A stretch of 64,000 nucleotides of DNA from Phycisphaerae bacterium RAS1 (GCA_007859745.1 SMLU01000001.1:310001-374000); one strand, 5' to 3'; positions 1 to 9,086 are shown, counted from the first letter of the stretch. Made by a program: numbers and translations. The notes: generated by a model not told the origin, from the sequence alone.

Positions 1-773
1 CCGGCGCGCTGCTGCGGATGAGCGATGGCGACGTTCGCGCCCGGCTTGTGCTGGGCCGCCATCACGCGGCGCATGTCATACTGCGGGCTTTCGCGGCGGA
101 TGCCGATCGGACCGTCGTGCCCGATGATGACGGAGAGCGTGCGCTCGCTGAGATTCTCGATTCCCAGCGACAGCTCGATCAGCGGAGCGCCGCGCTTCAC
201 TTCGTAGGTCTTCGTCAACCGCAGCACGCCGCCGCCGGCCGGATCGTGCAGGGTGGATGTGAAATCAACGCGGTCCGTACTGTGCGACGCGACTCCCCAG
301 ATCAGGTCATCCAGCAGCCACGAGCGGTTGTCGAACTCGCGCACCACGATCTGGTAGGTGGCGAACGACGTGCGCTCGCGGTCGCGGTCGGCGACCGGGC
401 GAATCAGCTCGTAAGGGCGCTTCGCATCGGCCGCGTCCTTGTGAACGAAGCGGTTCTTCTTGTCACGCTCCGTCAGGTGAATCCGCCGGATGGCGGCGCC
501 GCGCGGCGACAGCTCCACCTCCAACCGCTCCTGCCCGTCGCGGCCGCCGAGCGTCAGCAGCTCTTCGCTCTGGCCGGCCGAGAACGCCAGCGCCGGCCCG
601 GGTTGCGAGCCGGCCGGGCTCTCGGCCACGGGCGGAGCGCCCGGGGCGCTGGACCCGGCGGGCGTCGTCTGAGCCGGCGGACGTGGGGGAAAAAAGCGGT
701 TGAGAATGAACGTATAGGCGACGTAGACCAGCAACGCGACCAACAGAGCCTGGACTAACTGCTTACTATCCAT
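1..773 (-). CDS. yidC: Membrane protein insertase YidC, N-terminal part (cut by window edge)
   Basis: Reading from an ATG at 773 toward the left edge gives about 257 residues with no stop. An N-terminal membrane segment (about residues 5-26, ending NRFF) is followed by a Pro/Ala/Ser-rich linker and then a beta-rich region with motifs such as TLGGRDG, LSPRGAAIRRI and YEVKRG, as in the periplasmic domain of Gram-negative YidC. The conserved Oxa1-type membrane core would lie beyond the window. YidC inserts proteins into the inner membrane alone or with SecYEG. An AGGTT sequence precedes the start. The large open frame on the opposite strand is a shadow. Confidence 0.85.
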   Translation of the reverse strand, partial: MDSKQLVQALLVALLVYVAYTFILNRFFPPRPPAQTTPAGSSAPGAPPVAESPAGSQPGPALAFSAGQSEELLTLGGRDGQERLEVELSPRGAAIRRIHLTERDKKNRFVHKDAADAKRPYELIRPVADRDRERTSFATYQIVVREFDNRSWLLDDLIWGVASHSTDRVDFTSTLHDPAGGGVLRLTKTYEVKRGAPLIELSLGIENLSERTLSVIIGHDGPIGIRRESPQYDMRRVMAAQHKPGANVAIAHPQQRA

Positions 774-855
774 GCCAACCTGCGTGGGTTCGGTCGGATC
801 CTCGACGCGCCGGCCGCGCACTTGCCGCGGCCGCCCGGGTAAAGCCGGATCGGCG

Positions 856-883
856 ATTGTAGACGCTCGCTACGCGCGTGCAA
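856..883 (-). promoter_or_regulatory. Putative promoter upstream of yidC
   Basis: On the minus strand, TTGCAC (878-883) and TACAAT (856-861) are 16 bases apart, and the -10 hexamer is about 83 bases before the yidC ATG. It overlaps the end of the gene remnant upstream. The fit to a sigma-70 promoter is by eye only. Confidence 0.35.
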
Positions 884-992
884 ACGCGATGTCACGGACC
901 GTGAAGTTGTCGAACTCGTTGGCCGAGTCGTGGCGGCACCAGAGGCCGACCACGGACACGGTCGCGGGCCCGATCGTGCGTCTGCTTTCATG
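870..992 (-). pseudogene. C-terminal remnant resembling a 3-keto-disaccharide hydrolase (DUF1080) domain
   Basis: A minus-strand frame ending at TAG (870-872) reads VSVVGLWCRHDSANEFDNF and then TVRDIAFARA. This resembles the closing strand of DUF1080/family-16-like domains, typically VGLWTKADSxxxFDD. No start codon or upstream part of such a domain exists, because the frame runs into the DinB gene, which is read in another frame. It is probably the tail of a deleted gene between yidC and the DinB gene. A chance match is possible because the segment is only about 35 codons. Confidence 0.35.
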
Positions 993-1491
993 TGGCGACC
1001 GGCCGCCGCACGCGCACCATGTAGTCCAGCTCGGGCGCCTCCGCCCCGACCTGCCGGAGCATGTTGACCGCCTGCGCCCGGTGATGCGCCGAGTGGTGCA
1101 GCGCTTGCAGGAGCATGTCGCCCAGCGTCGCCGTAAAGAGGCCGCCCTTCGAGTCGCGATAGACCTGCGCGCGGGCCACGTCCGCCGGCGTCAGCGTTGC
1201 GAGGAACGCGTCTCGCTCCTGGTATTGCCGCGTGAAGCGGCTGGACAGGTCGGCCATGGCCACGAGTTCGTCCTCAGACGGCCAGGGAGTCTCGCTCTGC
1301 CGCCGCCAGCGCTGCAGCCAGACGTGCTCGCCGTTGTAGATGTGCAGCAGCGTTCGCCGCAGGCTTCCCACGCCCATGTCGATCGGCCGGTCGAGCGGCG
1401 CGGCTGGCAGCGGCGCGGCGCAGCGAAGCAGCTCGCCGTTGGCCCAGTCGTTGTGAACCAGCAACGTGCGTACGGTGGTTAAATCGACCAT
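988..1491 (-). CDS. DinB-family protein
   Basis: 167 residues, the usual length for the DinB/YfiT-like four-helix fold. The opening LVHNDWANGELL is typical of helix 1. Candidate metal-binding histidines are in LLHIYNGEHVW and LQALHHSAHHRAQ. DinB-like proteins are putative metal-dependent enzymes, often thiol-dependent transferases, and are mostly uncharacterised. The start has AGGGAG about 7 bases upstream. A second, diverged DinB-like gene lies at 15710-16249. The family call is firm; the substrate is unknown. Confidence 0.8.
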   Translation of the reverse strand: MVDLTTVRTLLVHNDWANGELLRCAAPLPAAPLDRPIDMGVGSLRRTLLHIYNGEHVWLQRWRRQSETPWPSEDELVAMADLSSRFTRQYQERDAFLATLTPADVARAQVYRDSKGGLFTATLGDMLLQALHHSAHHRAQAVNMLRQVGAEAPELDYMVRVRRPVAT

Positions 1492-1576
1492 CGAGTTACT
1501 CCCTGGAATACTCGCGCGCGCTCAGCATCGCAGTCGTAGTCGTAGTCGGCTGCGCTGAGCCTGCGAAGTCGTAGTC

Positions 1577-1674
1577 GTAGGCTGGGCTGAGCTTGCGAAG
1601 CCCAGCCCGGGCTGTCGCTGGGCTTCGAGTACTCAGCCCAGCCTACCTAACTTCGAGTACTCAGCCCAGCCTAC
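1577..1674. repeat. Cluster of GTAG hairpins (GCTGGGCT type) between the DinB and VTT genes
   Basis: One copy reads GTAGGCTGGGCTGAG...CGAAGCCCAGC (1577-1606). Two copies in the opposite orientation, CTTCGAGTACTCAGCCCAGC followed by CTAC, follow at 1616-1646 and 1651-1674. The last two are tandem. A related copy occurs at 9286-9316. Short GTCGTAGTC repeats precede the cluster (about 1530-1580). The arrangement can fold into several alternative hairpins. Confidence 0.75.
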
Positions 1675-1695
1675 CTAACTAACTACATAACTTGA

Positions 1696-2445
1696 CTAAG
1701 TGCGCGTCGACGGCGCAGCGGACGACGCGTCCAGCGCGACGCGCCGGTCGACGCCGGGCCGGCGTCGGAGCAGTCCGCCCAGCGCGGCGTAGAGCAGCCG
1801 CGCCGCGAGCAAAAGCACAATCGCAATCTGGATGATGACGATCTGCACGGGCGTCAGGCGCAGTTGCACGGACAAGCCCGCCAGCAGCGCGTATCTCGCG
1901 CAGCGGCCGGCAAAATAGGCGGCGGCGAAGCGCAGCCGCGGGTAACGCCGCAGGATCGCCAGCCAGCGGACGGCGTCGATGGGAATGGGAACGAATGAGA
2001 CCAGCAGGAGCGTGCGGAATGGCGAGACGTTGAACCAGCGGATGGCCCAGGCGTAGACGCGCGAGGCGCGGATTCGCTCGCCGACGCCGTAGCGCATCAG
2101 CACGCCCAGCACGTGATACTCGTTCAGGTTTGCCATGACGGTTGAGAGCCCGCCGGCAACGGCGATCAGCGCGATGCGTCGCAGCGGGTCGGCGACGACG
2201 CCGAACTCGCTCGATGCGGCCAGGAGCACGATCCAGGACGTCGGCAGGGGAAACATCACGTTGCAAAGAGACAGGTAGAAGCACATCAGCGCCAGCAGCC
2301 AGCCGCGCATGCCTGCGCCGTCGCCGCCGTCGTAGCGCTGGAAGAAGTAAATGGACAGGGCGGCGAGTCCGCCCAGCCAAAGAAGGTACAGGACGAACCA
2401 GGCGCGTGAGTGGGGAAGCGGTTTTTCGGCCCTTGGGAGATTCAC
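1696..2445 (-). CDS. VTT (DedA/SNARE-associated) membrane protein
   Basis: 249 residues with five or six hydrophobic segments (for example FVLYLLWLGGLAALSIYFF and IVIIQIAIVLLLAARLL). The central block with FPLPTSWIVLLAAS and LVSFVPIPIDAVRWLA resembles VTT-domain proteins, which act in membrane lipid scrambling or undecaprenyl-phosphate handling. The start is GTG at 2445; six bases upstream is TACAAT, so the mRNA is probably leaderless. It lies 19 bases downstream of the ABC ATPase stop on the same strand, so it may also be read through from there. The C-terminus is Arg-rich and cytoplasmic-looking. Confidence 0.7.
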   Translation of the reverse strand: MNLPRAEKPLPHSRAWFVLYLLWLGGLAALSIYFFQRYDGGDGAGMRGWLLALMCFYLSLCNVMFPLPTSWIVLLAASSEFGVVADPLRRIALIAVAGGLSTVMANLNEYHVLGVLMRYGVGERIRASRVYAWAIRWFNVSPFRTLLLVSFVPIPIDAVRWLAILRRYPRLRFAAAYFAGRCARYALLAGLSVQLRLTPVQIVIIQIAIVLLLAARLLYAALGGLLRRRPGVDRRVALDASSAAPSTRT

Positions 2446-2451
2446 GCGAGG

Positions 2452-2457
2452 ATTGTA
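2452..2457 (-). promoter_or_regulatory. -10-like TACAAT for a leaderless VTT gene
   Basis: TACAAT on the minus strand ends six bases before the GTG at 2445, the spacing at which transcription would start at or near the start codon. No Shine-Dalgarno sequence lies between, and no convincing -35 box is visible. Confidence 0.4.
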
Positions 2458-2463
2458 GCCGGT

Positions 2464-3150
<687 letters not shown>

Positions 3151-3184
3151 CCGCTATTCGCAAATCCCTCGCTCGTTGATATCG

Positions 3185-4408
3185 CTACTCGTGACTCAGT
3201 GCCGCGGCCGGCTCCAGCCGCGCCGCGCGCCATCCGGGATACAGCGCGCTGAGCACGCCGCCGATCAGCCCCACCGCCAAGGCCGAGAGCAGCCGCCCCG
3301 GTTCGAGCGCCACCGTCAGCAGCGGCATGAACGTGGCCAGGCCGAACTTCGCCAGCCACGCCAGCGCAAAACCCACCAGCACGCCGGCCAGCGAGATGAT
3401 CAGCGCCTCGGTCGCCGACAGCCGCAGCAGTCCGCCGCGCGTGACGCCGAGCGATTTCAGGATTCCGATTTCGCGCGTTCGCTCGACCACCATGGTGTAC
3501 ATGGTCAGGAGGATGAAGAGGAAGCACACGACCAGCGCCAGCCCGCTGGACGCATTCAGATAAAGGTTCACCTGCGCAAAGCTGTCGCGCAGCATCCTGC
3601 CGTATTCGCTCTTGGGTTCGACGCGCGCGCCGTTGATGGCGCCCTCGAAGCGGTCGGCCACCGCCGCCGCATCCACGCCGCCGCGCAGCTTGATGAAGTA
3701 CATGCTCGAGAAGGGCTCGCCGCTGTTGAGCATCTCGCGCAGCGTCTGAATCGGCGCGAAGACGCGGCCGGCGACTCCGGCCTCGACCACGCCGGTCAGT
3801 CGGAACGCGCGGCCCATGATTTCGATCGTGTCGCCCACGCGGTAGGAGCGGCCCAGCTTGCGGTCGCCGACGCGGCAGAGGCGCTCGTCGATCACCAGCT
3901 CCAGCCCGCCGGCGAATTCGTCGGGCGAGAGCTCGGCCGGCGCCGGGCCGCTGGTCGCCGCGGCCAGGCGGCGCACCATGCGATCTTCGAACCCCGCGGC
4001 CTGGTCGAACAGCTTGCCGTCGACCAGCTTTCGCGGGCCGAGGAAGAGCTTCATCTGATCCGGGTGGATGCCGAACAGCCGCTGCTGCTGCCCGCCCATT
4101 TTCACCTGGCCGAAGAACGCCGGTATCACGGCGGCCGCGAGCGAGCCGTTCTCATCGCGCAGCTCGCGCAGTGCTTTCTCGAAGCTGCCGGGAAAGACGG
4201 CGCCGCCGGAAAAAATGACGTTCTCCTGCCGTGGCAGGACGACCAGCTCGGCGTCGACGCTCTGCATCCGCTGGGCGACCTCGGCGATGGAGCCGTCGGC
4301 CAGCCCGCCGGAGACCAGCATCAAGGCGATGCCGATGCCGACGGCGAGAATGCTCAGGAGCGTTCGCAGGCGGTGATGAAGCAGGTTGGCCAGGGCCAGG
4401 TGCAGCAT
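3185..4408 (-). CDS. ABC transporter permease, FtsX/MacB fold
   Basis: 407 residues. An N-terminal membrane helix (LRTLLSILAVGIGIALMLV) is followed by a large extracytoplasmic domain of MacB-like type, then three closely spaced helices typical of FtsX permeases; VERTREIGILKSLG between the second and third is the characteristic cytoplasmic loop. It ends WRAARLEPAAALSHE. With the ATPase at 2464-3150 it forms a two-gene export unit; the substrate is unknown. The open frame extends far upstream, but the ATG at 4408 starts the N-terminal helix and has a promoter right before it, so the longer frame is a shadow. Confidence 0.88.
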   Translation of the reverse strand: MLHLALANLLHHRLRTLLSILAVGIGIALMLVSGGLADGSIAEVAQRMQSVDAELVVLPRQENVIFSGGAVFPGSFEKALRELRDENGSLAAAVIPAFFGQVKMGGQQQRLFGIHPDQMKLFLGPRKLVDGKLFDQAAGFEDRMVRRLAAATSGPAPAELSPDEFAGGLELVIDERLCRVGDRKLGRSYRVGDTIEIMGRAFRLTGVVEAGVAGRVFAPIQTLREMLNSGEPFSSMYFIKLRGGVDAAAVADRFEGAINGARVEPKSEYGRMLRDSFAQVNLYLNASSGLALVVCFLFILLTMYTMVVERTREIGILKSLGVTRGGLLRLSATEALIISLAGVLVGFALAWLAKFGLATFMPLLTVALEPGRLLSALAVGLIGGVLSALYPGWRAARLEPAAALSHE

Positions 4409-4414
4409 GGGGTG

Positions 4415-4443
4415 AGGGTATGAGTGCGGCCTGCGCGCGTCAA
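4415..4443 (-). promoter_or_regulatory. Promoter of the ABC permease/ATPase operon
   Basis: Minus strand: TTGACG (4438-4443), a 17-base spacer, TACCCT (4415-4420), then six bases to the ATG at 4408. This is a good sigma-70 match and the clearest promoter in the window. The spacing predicts a leaderless transcript; no Shine-Dalgarno sequence lies before the ATG. Confidence 0.55.
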
Positions 4444-4471
4444 CGCCGCGTCGGCTTGCGAGCTGCGGGGG

Positions 4472-4643
4472 ACGTGGCCAAAGCTTTTTGGCCGATGCCG
4501 CGGGCCGGGCCGTTTTTCCGAACCCGCCGCGCCAAGCGGCGGGTTGACGATCGTCAGCGATTGGCGCCTCACGGCGGCGGACGTCACCCCGCCGCTTGGC
4601 GCGGCGGGTTCGGACAGAAATGCCCGTCGAGCCTGCCAAATCT
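4472..4643 (-). repeat. Long palindromic element, copy A
   Basis: Inverted arms of 33 bases at 4517-4549 and 4582-4614 differ at one position; each carries the core CCGAACCCGCCGCGCC. The shared sequence continues outward to GTGGCCA (left) and GCCCGTCGAGCCTGCC (right). The GTGGCCA end is about 64 bases from the permease start. The gene-free stretch 4409-4783 holds this element, the permease promoter, and about 120 bases before the radical SAM gene in which I see only its Shine-Dalgarno sequence. Confidence 0.9.
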
Positions 4644-4783
4644 GTGGCACACCCGCGGCGGAGGATTGAGGACCCGTTGCGGATCAGATTCGACGGTAGA
4701 CGGCTAACCCGGCCGCGAGCAAAATGTCTTTGGCTCCAGTGGTGTTTGTCCCCCCCGGATCGTCTTACCGTGGAGGTGCTGAC

Positions 4784-6553
4784 GTGGTTTCTGCGCACGC
4801 CGCCGTCCATCGCCGCATTCGATTCATCAACCCCAACGCGGCCCTGACGAATATCACGATGCCGGCGCTGATCCGGCGGATGACGTTTTCGCGCAAGGCG
4901 ATCTTTGCGCCGACCGGGCTGACGATCTGCGCCCAGGTTATGCCGCGGCACTGGGATGTCGAGGTGGTGGACGAGTGCACGCTCGAGTCGCCGCATGTGC
5001 CGCGCGCGGACGTGGATATCGTCGGCATCACGGCGATGACGACGCAGGCCAAACGGGCGTACCAGATCGCGGATGCCTATCGAAAGCTGGGCGTGACAGT
5101 CGTGATGGGCGGAATTCACCCGAGCGCGATGCCGGAGGACGCGCTTCAGCACTGCGACAGCGTTTGCAAAGGCGACGCCGAATCGACGCTGCCCTACTTG
5201 ATCGAGGATTGGGAGCGGGCCGAAAGTAGCCCGGCCGCCTGTAGCCCGGCCGCCCCCGGCCGGGACGAAATTACCCTCGGCCCAGACGCCCCGGCCGCGG
5301 CTGGTCGTGACGCCGTCCCGGCCGGGGGCGGCCGGGCTACATGCGGCGGCCTCAAGCGCATCTACGACTGGGCGTCCTATCCCGAAGCGCCGATCGCGAC
5401 GCCGCGCAAGGATTTGCTGAATCCCTCCGATTACCTGATCGCCAACCCGATCCAGACCACGCGCGGCTGCCCGCACACGTGCAGCTTCTGCACCACGCCC
5501 GGCGTTTTCGGCCGCAAGTTCCGGCTGCGGAAGATCGAGGATATCGTCGAAGAGATTCGCGAGGCGAAGGAGCGGCACAACTCGTGGTGCTTCATCTTCG
5601 CGGACGATGATTTCGGCGGAAACCACAAGTGGGCCCTGGAGCTGTGCGCGGCGCTGAAGCCGTTGAAGATCGCGTGGGCCAGCCAGTGCGACATTCTCAT
5701 CAGCCGCAACGAGAAGCTGCTGACGGCGATGCGCGAGAGCGGGTGCGCCGGGCTGATTCTGGGGCTGGAGAGCCGCAAGCAGGACACGCTGACGGAGAGC
5801 GGCAAGCGATTCGTCAAGAGCGACACGTACGAATGGCGGATTCGGCGGATTCAGGCGGCGGGGATCACGCTCTGGGGCGCGTTCATTTTCGGCTTCGACA
5901 CGGACAACTGGCAGGACCTGATGCAGACCTGCCGCTGGGCGCAGCGGATGAACCTGGGCATGTCGTGTTATCCGATTCTCACGCCCTATCCCGGCACAGA
6001 TTTCTTCCGTGAGTTCGAGAGAGCCGGGCGAATTCGCACGTTCGACTGGGAGCGTTACAACGGCGCGTCGGTGGTTTACGAGCCGAAGCGCGTCAGCCCC
6101 AAGCAGCTTCGCCATGCGCAGATGGCGGCGTTTGCGGAGTTCTACTCGCCGCGCTCGGCCCTGCGACGGCTCGGGGTGTATCCGTTCAAGTCGCGCGCCT
6201 GGGCGGCGAACCTGGCGATCTGGCAGGGCATCCGCTTCTACTATCGCCGGCGGAACCGGTCCGTGCCGCGTTTTTCGGACTTCCTGAGCCCGCAGTCGTC
6301 CGCGTGGAACTATCCGAATGAGAGCTGGGCGGATGAGTACTACCGGGCGCGCGGCGCGGCGGCGCAGGTCGCGTCGGCGGCGACGGACGGCGCCGCGCGA
6401 GGTGAATCGGCCACGGTCCGCGACGAGGGCGAGGGCTGCGCCTGTCCGAGCCTCGAGACGCTTGCGGCCACGGCCGTCTCAGGGGCGGATCCGTTCGTGA
6501 TGGCGGCGCAGGCGCTCGGGAGTCGCGTGGCCGGGGCGGCCCGCGCCGGATGA
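4784..6553 (+). CDS. B12-binding radical SAM protein with an in-frame palindromic insert
   Basis: 589 residues from a GTG at 4784, chosen because GGAGGTG lies five bases upstream. The first 140 residues look like a cobalamin-binding domain (VVDECTLE, VDIVGITAMTTQAKRAYQIA, VMGGIHPSAMPEDAL). The radical SAM motif is RGCPHTCSFC with Cys229, Cys233 and Cys236, followed by the barrel (FADDDFGGN, LILGLESRKQDTL). It is close to family members that modify lipids or hydrophobic substrates (HpnP/BchE-like superfamily); the reaction cannot be assigned. Residues about 148-186 are encoded by an inserted hairpin element, Ala/Pro/Gly-rich and unlike the rest. It is transcribed divergently from the ABC operon. 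Confidence 0.85.
   Translation: MVSAHAAVHRRIRFINPNAALTNITMPALIRRMTFSRKAIFAPTGLTICAQVMPRHWDVEVVDECTLESPHVPRADVDIVGITAMTTQAKRAYQIADAYRKLGVTVVMGGIHPSAMPEDALQHCDSVCKGDAESTLPYLIEDWERAESSPAACSPAAPGRDEITLGPDAPAAAGRDAVPAGGGRATCGGLKRIYDWASYPEAPIATPRKDLLNPSDYLIANPIQTTRGCPHTCSFCTTPGVFGRKFRLRKIEDIVEEIREAKERHNSWCFIFADDDFGGNHKWALELCAALKPLKIAWASQCDILISRNEKLLTAMRESGCAGLILGLESRKQDTLTESGKRFVKSDTYEWRIRRIQAAGITLWGAFIFGFDTDNWQDLMQTCRWAQRMNLGMSCYPILTPYPGTDFFREFERAGRIRTFDWERYNGASVVYEPKRVSPKQLRHAQMAAFAEFYSPRSALRRLGVYPFKSRAWAANLAIWQGIRFYYRRRNRSVPRFSDFLSPQSSAWNYPNESWADEYYRARGAAAQVASAATDGAARGESATVRDEGEGCACPSLETLAATAVSGADPFVMAAQALGSRVAGAARAG
5226..5340. repeat. Face-to-face GTAG hairpin pair inside the radical SAM gene
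   Basis: GTAGCCCGGCCGCCT (5226-5240) is followed by a longer copy, GTAGCCCGGCCGCCCCCGGC and on to CGGGACG (5241-5267). The reverse complement occupies 5314-5340 and ends CTAC. The gene frame stays open across it and the flanking sequence (IEDWERA before, LKRIYDW after) reads as a continuous protein family. A fragment ending in the same GGCCGGGCTAC occurs at about 50008-50020. Confidence 0.85.
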
Positions 6554-6570
6554 CGCGTCCGGGCCTTTCT

Positions 6571-6632
6571 GTAGCGTCGGACCTCCGTGTCCGACGCTGA
6601 AATCGCCGTCGGACACAGAGGTCCGACGCTAC
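6571..6632. repeat. Face-to-face GTAG hairpin pair (CGTCGGACC type)
   Basis: GTAGCGTCGGACCTCCGTGT and CCGACG (6571-6596) are followed by the inverted copy at 6606-6632, ending GACGCTAC. It lies between convergent genes (radical SAM stop at 6553, S9 peptidase stop at 6650), so it could end transcription on both strands, but there is no T-run. Related copies are at 43220-43247, 49241-49313 and 58196-58223. Confidence 0.8.
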
Positions 6633-6649
6633 AGTTTCTTCGCGACCTG

Positions 6650-8860
6650 CTAGAGATTGTCGAACAGATACCGCAGCCGCGTCTCGATCCAGTGGCGCGA
6701 GTTGAATTGCATGCCGTGGCCGTTGCGCGGATAGATCATCAGGTCGAAGGGCCTGCGGGCCTTCTGCAACTCGTACATGAGCTGCTCTGAGTTCTGCCAA
6801 TGGACGTTGTCGTCCATCAATCCGTGGATCAGGAGCAGCTTGCCGCTCAGCTCCGCCGCCGCCTTCACCGCAGACGAGGCGTCATACCCCTCCGGGTTGT
6901 TCTGCGGCGTCTGCATGTAGCGCTCGGTGTAGATCGTGTCGTACAGCCGCCAGTCGGTGGGCGACGCCACGGCGATGCCCACTTTGAAAGCCGTGCTGTG
7001 CGTGAGCGCGAAGGCGGTCATGAAGCCGCCGTAGCTGTGACCCCAGATGCCGACGCGCTGCGGATCGACGTACTCAAGCAGCGAAAGCCACGTGACGCCG
7101 TCTTCGAGGTCCTGCAATTCGGTGACACCCAGCCGCCTGTACGCGTGCCAGGACGAAATCGCACCCGCGCCGCTGGCGGAGCGCGGATCGCAGACCCACA
7201 CCAGGTAGCCATGCTGCGCTACGTAGTGATGCAGCAGATTGCCTGAGCCGCCCCAGCGGTTCGACACGATCGGATTCTGCGGCCCGCCGTAGACCAGGCT
7301 CCAGACCGGATATTTTTTCTGCGGGTCGAAGTCGTGGGGCTTGATGAGCATGGCGTTCATCAGGAAGCCGTCGCGCGTCGGCACGCGGTGAAACTCGACC
7401 GCGCCGAAGGCGTATTCCTCGAGCGCCGCCGGCTTGTTCTCGCTGATCGTGCGGATGGGCGTGCCGTCGACGTAGCGCAGCACGACCTGCGACGGGCGGC
7501 TGACATTGCTGAAGGTGTCGAAGAAATAGCGAAGCTGCGGGTCGAAGTTGGCACGATGCCAGGCGCCCGGCTCGGTCAGGCGTTCGATCGGCCCGCCGTC
7601 GAGCCGGACGCGATAGGCGTGCTCTTCGATGGACGAATCGCGCGTGCCGCTGAAATAGACCCAGCCCGTCTTCGGATCGACGCCGTGCAGACTGCGCACC
7701 TCCCAGTCGCCGCCGGTGACGCGGCGGATGAGCCGGCCGTCGCGGTTGTAGTGATAGAGATGGCGGAAGCCGTCGCGCTCGCTTTGCCAGAGGAACGATC
7801 CGTCGGTCAGGAAGGTCGGGTTTTCGAGACGGTTCACCCAGGCGGGCGTGCGTTCGGCGATGAGCGTGCGGCTCTTGCCGCCCTGCGGATCGGCTTCGTT
7901 CAGGTCGAGCCAGCGCTGCTCGCGGTCCTGCACCTGGTAGAGCAGCTTGCCGTCGGGCGCCCAGCAGGCGTTGACGATCAGCGTTTCCTGCGAGCCGTAC
8001 TTCGTCATATTGACCCAGGTGGTCGGTCCGCCGGCGGCGCGCACGATTCCGAGCCGCACTTTGGGATTCGGATCGCCGGGCTTGGGGTAGTTGTATTGCT
8101 CGACGGCGGGGCGAGTAGTGAGCTGGTTGAGCAGCGTGAAGCTGGGCACGGCTGACTCATCGAGTTGCAGATACGCGATGGATTGCTCGTCGGCGCTCCA
8201 CCAGAAAGCAGCCCAGCTTCCGCGGCCGTAGACCTCTTCCTGATACACCCAGTCGAGCAGGCCGTTCAGGAGGGTCGGGCTGCCGTCGCGCGTCAGTTGC
8301 GTTTGCCGTCCGGCGGCGTCGGCGACGAAGAGGTTGCTGTCTTTCACGTAGGCGACGAGCCGGCCCTTTGGGCTGAGGCGGGCCTCACGGCGTGGCGTCG
8401 CGTCGGGCGTGAAGCGCGTCAGCTTGCCATCGACAAAGCTGTAGCCGTACAGGCGGTCCTGATGTTCGATCAGGACGTGGGCGCGGTCGGGGGTGAAGTC
8501 GCCCGGCGAGCGCGAGAAGCGGCGGGCAGCGGCCTCGTCGAACTCGCCGCTTTCCTTGAGCGCGGCGGCGAGGGCGTCGGCGTCCCAGGCGCGCTCAGCC
8601 TCGTCGGTGAGCGCGTCGACGGCCATCAGGGCGCCGTCGCGGCGGGCGAGGTAGTGCTCGCCGTCGGGCAGCCAGGTGAGGCCCATGAGCATGGGACCGG
8701 AGAAATCGACCTTGCCCTCGGGGCCGTAGATGGCGTCGAGGGTGAGCGGTTTCTTGTCGGCGGGCGCGGTTGACGGCGGCGGGGCGTCGGCCGGGGCGGA
8801 CTGCTGCGCGGCGGCGGGGGCGAGGGGAATCGCCAAGAGGAGTAGAAAGAGGCGGCGCAC
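6650..8860 (-). CDS. Secreted S9 family (dipeptidyl peptidase IV-like) serine peptidase
   Basis: 736 residues from a GTG at 8860, chosen because it opens a signal peptide (RRLFLLLLAIPLAPAAAQQ). An N-terminal beta-propeller region with WSADEQSIAYLQLDE and DFTPDRAHVLIEH is followed by an alpha/beta hydrolase domain. The nucleophile is in GHSYGGF, the Asp in LIHGLMDDNVHW and the His in NGHGM, all canonical for DPP-IV. It would cleave Xaa-Pro-type dipeptides from extracytoplasmic peptides. The frame stays open upstream through the palindromic element to an ATG at 9136 with its own -10-like box (see findings). Confidence 0.9.
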   Translation of the reverse strand: MRRLFLLLLAIPLAPAAAQQSAPADAPPPSTAPADKKPLTLDAIYGPEGKVDFSGPMLMGLTWLPDGEHYLARRDGALMAVDALTDEAERAWDADALAAALKESGEFDEAAARRFSRSPGDFTPDRAHVLIEHQDRLYGYSFVDGKLTRFTPDATPRREARLSPKGRLVAYVKDSNLFVADAAGRQTQLTRDGSPTLLNGLLDWVYQEEVYGRGSWAAFWWSADEQSIAYLQLDESAVPSFTLLNQLTTRPAVEQYNYPKPGDPNPKVRLGIVRAAGGPTTWVNMTKYGSQETLIVNACWAPDGKLLYQVQDREQRWLDLNEADPQGGKSRTLIAERTPAWVNRLENPTFLTDGSFLWQSERDGFRHLYHYNRDGRLIRRVTGGDWEVRSLHGVDPKTGWVYFSGTRDSSIEEHAYRVRLDGGPIERLTEPGAWHRANFDPQLRYFFDTFSNVSRPSQVVLRYVDGTPIRTISENKPAALEEYAFGAVEFHRVPTRDGFLMNAMLIKPHDFDPQKKYPVWSLVYGGPQNPIVSNRWGGSGNLLHHYVAQHGYLVWVCDPRSASGAGAISSWHAYRRLGVTELQDLEDGVTWLSLLEYVDPQRVGIWGHSYGGFMTAFALTHSTAFKVGIAVASPTDWRLYDTIYTERYMQTPQNNPEGYDASSAVKAAAELSGKLLLIHGLMDDNVHWQNSEQLMYELQKARRPFDLMIYPRNGHGMQFNSRHWIETRLRYLFDNL

Positions 8861-8913
8861 GCGGCGCGGGGCGCGGGCGCGGCTTGGGGTCGGTGTGTCG
8901 GCGGAACAGACGG

Positions 8914-9086
8914 GCGTGGCCAGCGTTTTTGGCAGACGCCGCGGGCCGGACCGTTTTTCCGAACCCGCCGCGCCAAGCGGCGGGTTGACGATCGTAGGCG
9001 AGTGGCGCCGCAGAGACCGGGGACGTCGACCCGCCGCTTGGCGCGGCGGGTTCGGACAGAAACGCCCGTCGAGCCTGCCAGAATCC
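8914..9086 (-). repeat. Long palindromic element, copy B
   Basis: 33-base arms at 8958-8990 and 9024-9056 match those of copy A, and the outer sequence also matches (GTGGCCAGCGTTTTTGGCAG on the left, GCCCGTCGAGCCTGCCAGAA on the right). The GTGGCCA end is about 55 bases from the S9 peptidase GTG. The gene-free stretch 8861-9334 holds this element, the TACAAT box at 9144 and a hairpin at 9286. Confidence 0.9.

Noticed and set aside
1530-1580. GTCGTAGTC microrepeats as a CRISPR-like array
   Set aside because: Units are too short and directly adjacent, with no spacers and no cas genes.
4409-6115. Open frame on the minus strand joined to the ABC permease
   Set aside because: It is antisense to the radical SAM gene, has no family resemblance, and the permease has its own promoter and start at 4408.
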